The notes under the pieces were generated by a model, which was not told the origin of the DNA, did no database searches, and saw only the letters and a list, made by a program, of their open reading frames with translations. The position numbers were made by a program, and so were the translations under genes. Shown one piece after another: positions 59,404 to 64,000 of a stretch of 64,000 nt of DNA (position 1 is the stretch's first letter; each line of letters opens with the position of its first letter). This DNA is from Manduca sexta (taxonomy: Eukaryota; Arthropoda; Insecta; Lepidoptera; Sphingidae): NCBI RefSeq assembly GCF_014839805.1, contig NC_051131.1, positions 13,132,913 to 13,196,912 on the forward strand. Direction: 5' to 3'.

Positions 59404-61147
59404 CTAACCGAAAATTATACAAAGAATCCATTGAAATAAAAAAAAAAAACGGAAAATAAAAAAAAGGAATAAAGACCCGAAATTCAAACATAGTGTTCAG
59501 ACTAAACCTTCGAATGGCAACTTCGAAGCAATTGCAGAATCCCTTTTTAAATTTTATTCCATTATCAATACCATTCCCACAATATTCGTAGAGAATGAAG
59601 CAATCTACTTAAAAGCATTGGTTAGTCGTAACTCCGAGGAGTCGAGATAAACGTATATACGCTATAAAAGATATCCAATGCAAATGTGAATGAGATAGTC
59701 GGACTTCTTTGAGACCGAATTGAAACATATAAACATTGTGATAGGGCCGCGCCTTAGCGGCTGTAAAGTATGAATGGAGCGGCTTGAATGACGTTTGTAC
59801 TATAGAAAACTGGTATTAAGTGACAAAGTTTGGAAAAGGCAAGTAACACTAACTTAAAGCAGATTATGTCTTAGATTTCCAGATTTTGTAGGTTAAATTA
59901 AATTAAAGTAGTTACAAATCTCTTCTCTATGTGATCTTAAACTCAAATCAGCAACGAAACCGTGTGTAATTACTGTGGGAATGTTTTTTTTATTTATACA
60001 AAAAGACAGGAGGAGCAAACTGTTCGCCTTTAAACCCGTATATACCAAATAACAATACGTACTAATATGGATAAATAAGTTTTAATGTCATAAGGCGTAA
60101 TATTTAATAGCAATTGTCTCATCGCTATTCCTCAAATATTGATTGGTTTGTTGTTTCTAATGTCGATTTTATCGCCATCCCTACCGGATAAGAGACCTGT
60201 CTGGTTATTAAAGTGTATGACGTGGGACGTGGGTGGTAAGCAGATGGATCCGGTGCGAATTTATTGACAGATGTTCAGTACTAAAGACACTGCAGTGACA
60301 AATTGATAATGTCGGGTGAATGTTGTCGCGCAATGTCTTTCTTTATTTGAAATATGCTTTTTCCGCATATTCCCCGCATCTTTAATCTCGTAAAAAATGG
60401 CATAAAAGTCCCGCGAATTGTTCTTATAATGTTTATTACCTCAGACATTTATTTAGCGATTTGGAAAAAATTATGTTTGGAAGGATATACTTCCAGTTTT
60501 GTCCCTTAGAAATATTTATAAAATCGGTTCAGTACTTTGGATTTTTACATATTTTCATATGATGATGGAGATATAGTCAGTCAATTCAGGATCCATACTT
60601 CTCCAGGCTCCTTAATTACAGTTACAATAGCAATTACTCCAGATGGCTACTCACAAAGAAGAAGCTCAGGTCACAGGTGTAACATTTTTGAGCAACTCGA
60701 TATCAGGAATTGTGTCTAAAGTCTGTGGGATTTCAACCATTGCCTATGCTGTCACGCGACAACCTTTGACAGCCTTGGTAAATCTTTCTTCGTTTTCAAA
60801 AATTATAGTCAACCCCACGTACCGTGTCGTAACCACACACTGCATCATGCTATAATGGTCTGTTATTACACCTTGATGGATCGACCCTGCATTCTTCCCT
60901 GCACTCGTGAGAAACGCTTTGATCTTGTAATTTCAGTTCGTGCGGCATGCCCTTCGCTTGAGGCTGGTTTGGATTGACAGTGCATTGTTTGAATAAGTTT
61001 AATGAGATGTGTAAATCTAAATGAGTTGCCTGATGGCTTGATAGGTTCCTGATGAGGTCGTCTTGATAGAAATAAACATTGCTTTAAGTAGGTAGTATTA
61101 TAGCTGATGGACTTTAAATCCGTGTAGGCATTATTAACTTTTAAAGT
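59404..61147. other. Long stretch without recognisable feature
   Basis: The ORFs at 60537-60719 and 60643-60855 overlap in different frames and show no domain. A splice-like site near 60641 is too weakly supported to call. Confidence 0.35.
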
Positions 61148-61275
61148 AACACTAGAGTTTAAGCCCGTTCTACTCTAGTGAGAACTGCTATCCAAACTGG
61201 TAGTATAGTTAATATTGACAGGATCTAAATAATGTATAAGATTTTACCGGTCCATAATAAATTATTTCATCTCTT
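61148..61275 (+). mobile_element. LINE-like 3' end (family L)
   Basis: AGTTTAAGCCCGTTCTACTC, GTGAGAACTGCTATCC, GGTAGTATAGTTAATATTG, CAGGATCTAAATAATG and an AATAAATTATTTCATC end match the minus-strand copy at 35057. Confidence 0.55.
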
Positions 61276-62721
61276 TTCCATCAGTACTTTTGCATCATGA
61301 TCCAAACAATAGCCGGGCTATTTAATCGAAAAATTAAACGTTCTTTCTTTGACGAAATATTTGTTTAAAGACTATTTTTATTACAATTATTAGACATAAC
61401 ATACCAACTAATATGTTATTGGTACAAACGTCTGGGTGGCGTTGCAATTTGAAAAGCAGTCCGGTGACATGTGATAAAAAATTAACAACCAGAAACTAAC
61501 ACAATCCAAAACCAGTCATTTTTATTTAGAGCCTCTTTTACCAAAACACGCATATTTACCTAACAGTACGTTGCTAATGAAGTCAATATAATTTACACTC
61601 AGACCGGATTTCCTATTTTTCTCCAACCAGTTTTACACTTTCCAATTAATATTTTGTAGACGTCGCGTATTTACAAACGGCGGGCCGTGACTTGAAAAGC
61701 CGAGGAAACCGGAATGAATACAAGATCAGATAAAAAAGATGGCGAAACACCCCGGGCGAGGACGAGAAAAGAAATGTGGGTTGGAATGATAAAGGAAAAC
61801 GCGATGTGGCTTTGTTTTAGCGTTGTAATCGAGATAAGTTTTCTTGGTGTTGAGGCTGTGGATGAATTCTGCCTTTAAAATAGGTTGCTAGATCTATTCT
61901 CGAAATTAAAGATATGAAAGAAAAGGTATGAACTCATTCTTCATTAAGTTATCTTCGAGAAGCTGCTACTACATTATGCGTATACATTGCAACGTTAATT
62001 AATTATTTCGGATTTAAAGTTCTGGGTTATTTAACTATACAGGGTCATTTTGACATTGCGTTACTAAATGAAACCACATACTCGTCTTCACCTTTGCTGA
62101 CATTGTGCCAAAAATCATCAGTTTTCAGAATTTTGATCACTTTGTAGTTTAATGGGAATATGGCGTGTGCATGAGTATATTTATAACTTAAAGTATGATG
62201 CTGTTGCTATTACTGATCCAAATATAAAATAACTCATATGGCTATAGAAATTATCATCAAGTGAGATACAAGTGAGTTACTTCTTTCAATTTGTTAAAGC
62301 TATGTGAAATTATTGGTCACGTTATCCGACATGCTTTATAAATCAAACAGCAATTTAACGAACATAAAAGAAAATAAACATAACGCACCACCAACACTAT
62401 AAGAATAACAAAGCACAACATTCATACAATTTATTCATACATTTTATCTATATTTCCCGCATACAAGTCTACAAATCAAAATAAATATACTATTTTTTAC
62501 TCTCTCCAATAATAATGAAATTTGATCTTTTGACTCCATAAATATAATTCATGTGGGTACTTATTGAGAGTCTATATTTGGTATTCTCTTTTTAATTCCA
62601 AACGGAATTTAAGAATGAGTTCCGCTTTGTATTCTTAATACAAAATCCGTATATTAATTTAAGACGTGTATTTGTGACAAAAAAAAAATTGTTGAGCGTT
62701 ATCTAGCATCCAAAAAGCTTT
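61276..62721. other. No recognisable feature
   Basis: AT-rich except a GC-richer run at 61680-61790 with no long open frame. Confidence 0.4.
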
Positions 62722-62860
62722 CCCATCTATACCAAGTATGATATGATTCCTTGCGTCAAAACCTCAGGGAATCTAGCATACTAGATTGCCGAAGCAAGGA
62801 ATCCCATCTAAACCTGGTGCGATACCTTATGTCCTCAGGGAATTTAGTATGGCAAGGAAT
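62722..62860. repeat. Diverged tandem duplication, ~81-bp unit
   Basis: CCCATCTATACCAAGTATGA and CCCATCTAAACCTGGTGCGA begin the two units; CCTCAGGGAATCTAG and CCTCAGGGAATTTAG recur, each followed by a GCAAGGAAT end. The second unit is shorter. Confidence 0.65.
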
Positions 62861-63689
62861 TATGTTGTTCTTTGTAAGTTTACACGTATCGTGTTTATAG
62901 TGCCGGCCTGACGACTAGCAACCAGATCAATACACCATCTGCCATGTTTGATGTTATTTTTATAGGACGATTTACGAGCTATTCTAGCGATTAATCGCTT
63001 CATGACAATCTCAAATGGAAAGACCGTATATATACCTGCTGGTCTGTTCACGTGAAAGACTCTTTGAAAAGAATGAAATAAGAAAGAAAGGAAAGTAATT
63101 TTATTTGGGACAGTGAAATAAGTGAATACATACGAAAACTTAAAATTAAAATTGTCACAAAACGGCTCTAACTTAGCATATGCTGGTAATAATACCCGCT
63201 GATCTTCTATTGGGCCATCTTTGTATAAAGTTGCACTTTGTACCTTTACGAAATAAAATGTAGCTACCATCTCTGAGTAATCATGCAAATTCCTTTTGCA
63301 GTTTCCGCATTTACTTTAGATATCCAAAAATCTTCACAAACTTTCGCATTATAAAATTAAGTATTATGTCTTACCTTTTGTGTTAACGTCAGAAAATCTA
63401 TACGTTGCTAAGATATTAAGATAAGTTTTACTGCTCCTAGTAAAGTTTACATTTCACAATACTTAGAAGCGATTTTTCAATTGACAGATAAAAGTTATCT
63501 AATTAATATCTAATTTGAGCCAATTAAACAACTTTATTTAAGCTATTATATGTTTTAATTCGTTATTTATCCCACGAGTAAATCTATCTGCTCAAGTAAG
63601 CTTTTAAAGAAAGTATGACCTTCGAACTTTCTAAGAAAGAAACCTTATTTAACACACACGTTCAAGCTCACATTACGCTGCATTTCCAG
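62861..63689. other. Unassigned; contains a 142-aa minus-strand ORF
   Basis: The ORF at 62860-63288 is the longest unexplained one outside the MADF and envelope ORFs, but its composition is low in coding character and no domain is recognisable. It may be chance or an old element. Confidence 0.3.
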
Positions 63690-63799
63690 GAAACGTTTGC
63701 GAAGAGGCAACACCTGACATTTTCGTAATGGCGGAGAGCTCGCGCCGCAGGCTGCGCGTGCGCACTTCGACCATACTCGGGCCAGCACATAAAACATAG
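63690..63799 (+). CDS. Putative GC-rich terminal exon of an unidentified gene
   Basis: A good acceptor (GCTGCATTTCCAG, AG at 63688-63689) is followed by a frame open from 63692 to a TAG at 63797-63799, 35 codons after a split codon. Codon third positions are GC-rich (AGC TCG CGC CGC AGG CTG CGC) against AT-rich flanks. The end of the peptide reads VRTSTILGPAHKT. The minus strand is also open over the same interval (MVEVRTRSLRREL...), so a CpG-rich promoter or an opposite-strand exon are alternatives. Upstream exons were not found and the product is not recognised. Confidence 0.35.
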
Positions 63800-64000
63800 G
63801 TGCAGTACAGACAATGTAAGCTCTAATTTTTCTCTGGGGTAAATTGAAAGTACTTTAGATTAAATCCTGGATTTGATTTTAATAATCTGTTAATTCCATT
63901 GTTGGCTATTGATTAAATAAAGCCAACAAAGTTTTTATTAATCTTAAAAATCGACCAACTTCAAGGCTTCTGTAAATATGAATCATTTTGAAGAAGTTTA

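Noticed and set aside
62860..63288. 142-aa minus-strand ORF.
   Set aside because: No recognisable domain, AT-biased composition and no supporting splice or promoter signals.

Overview
This window looks like AT-rich nuclear DNA from a lepidopteran insect (moth or butterfly). The inference rests on the repeats: tRNA-headed SINEs of the kind scattered through lepidopteran genomes, RTE-type LINE 3' ends finishing in (ATG)n, short non-autonomous Helitrons, and hAT-like and Harbinger-like MITEs. Gene density is very low. Nothing resembles a bacterial operon, a CRISPR array, an rRNA gene or a telomere, and I recognise no functional tRNA gene.

Layout. Positions 1-3670 and 10097-13981 are two near-identical copies of one ~3.7-3.9 kb segment. 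The left copy runs straight into a 500-N assembly gap (3671-4170); the right copy carries an extra ~213 bp insertion. Between them lie an ORF resembling the C-terminal part of an insect endogenous-retrovirus envelope protein (4186-4974), SINEs and RTE tails. From 14 kb to 52 kb I see almost only transposable-element debris and unannotatable AT-rich sequence. Several insertions are well delimited: a hAT-like MITE with an 8-bp target duplication (22014-22216), a SINE with a 12-bp duplication (31375-31627), a SINE with a 14-bp duplication (45280-45615), a Harbinger-like MITE with TAA duplications (39639-39955), and Helitrons with A|TC...CTRR|T ends.

Genes. The only confident host gene is a two-exon MADF-BESS protein gene at 53013-54110 (+, 273 aa), preceded by a CpG-rich promoter-like patch. 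A putative first coding exon on the minus strand (56063-56099) has an excellent splice donor and its own CpG-rich upstream patch. If real, its intron runs toward the MADF gene. A possible GC-rich terminal exon lies at 63690-63799 (+). Neither partial gene could be named.

I found no convincing new multi-gene system. The most useful second looks are the possible false duplication around the gap, the insertion present in only one duplicate copy, an unclassified ~240-bp repeat family with a conserved 3' hairpin (eight copies or pieces), SINE families sharing a tRNA head but differing in body, and the putative partial genes.
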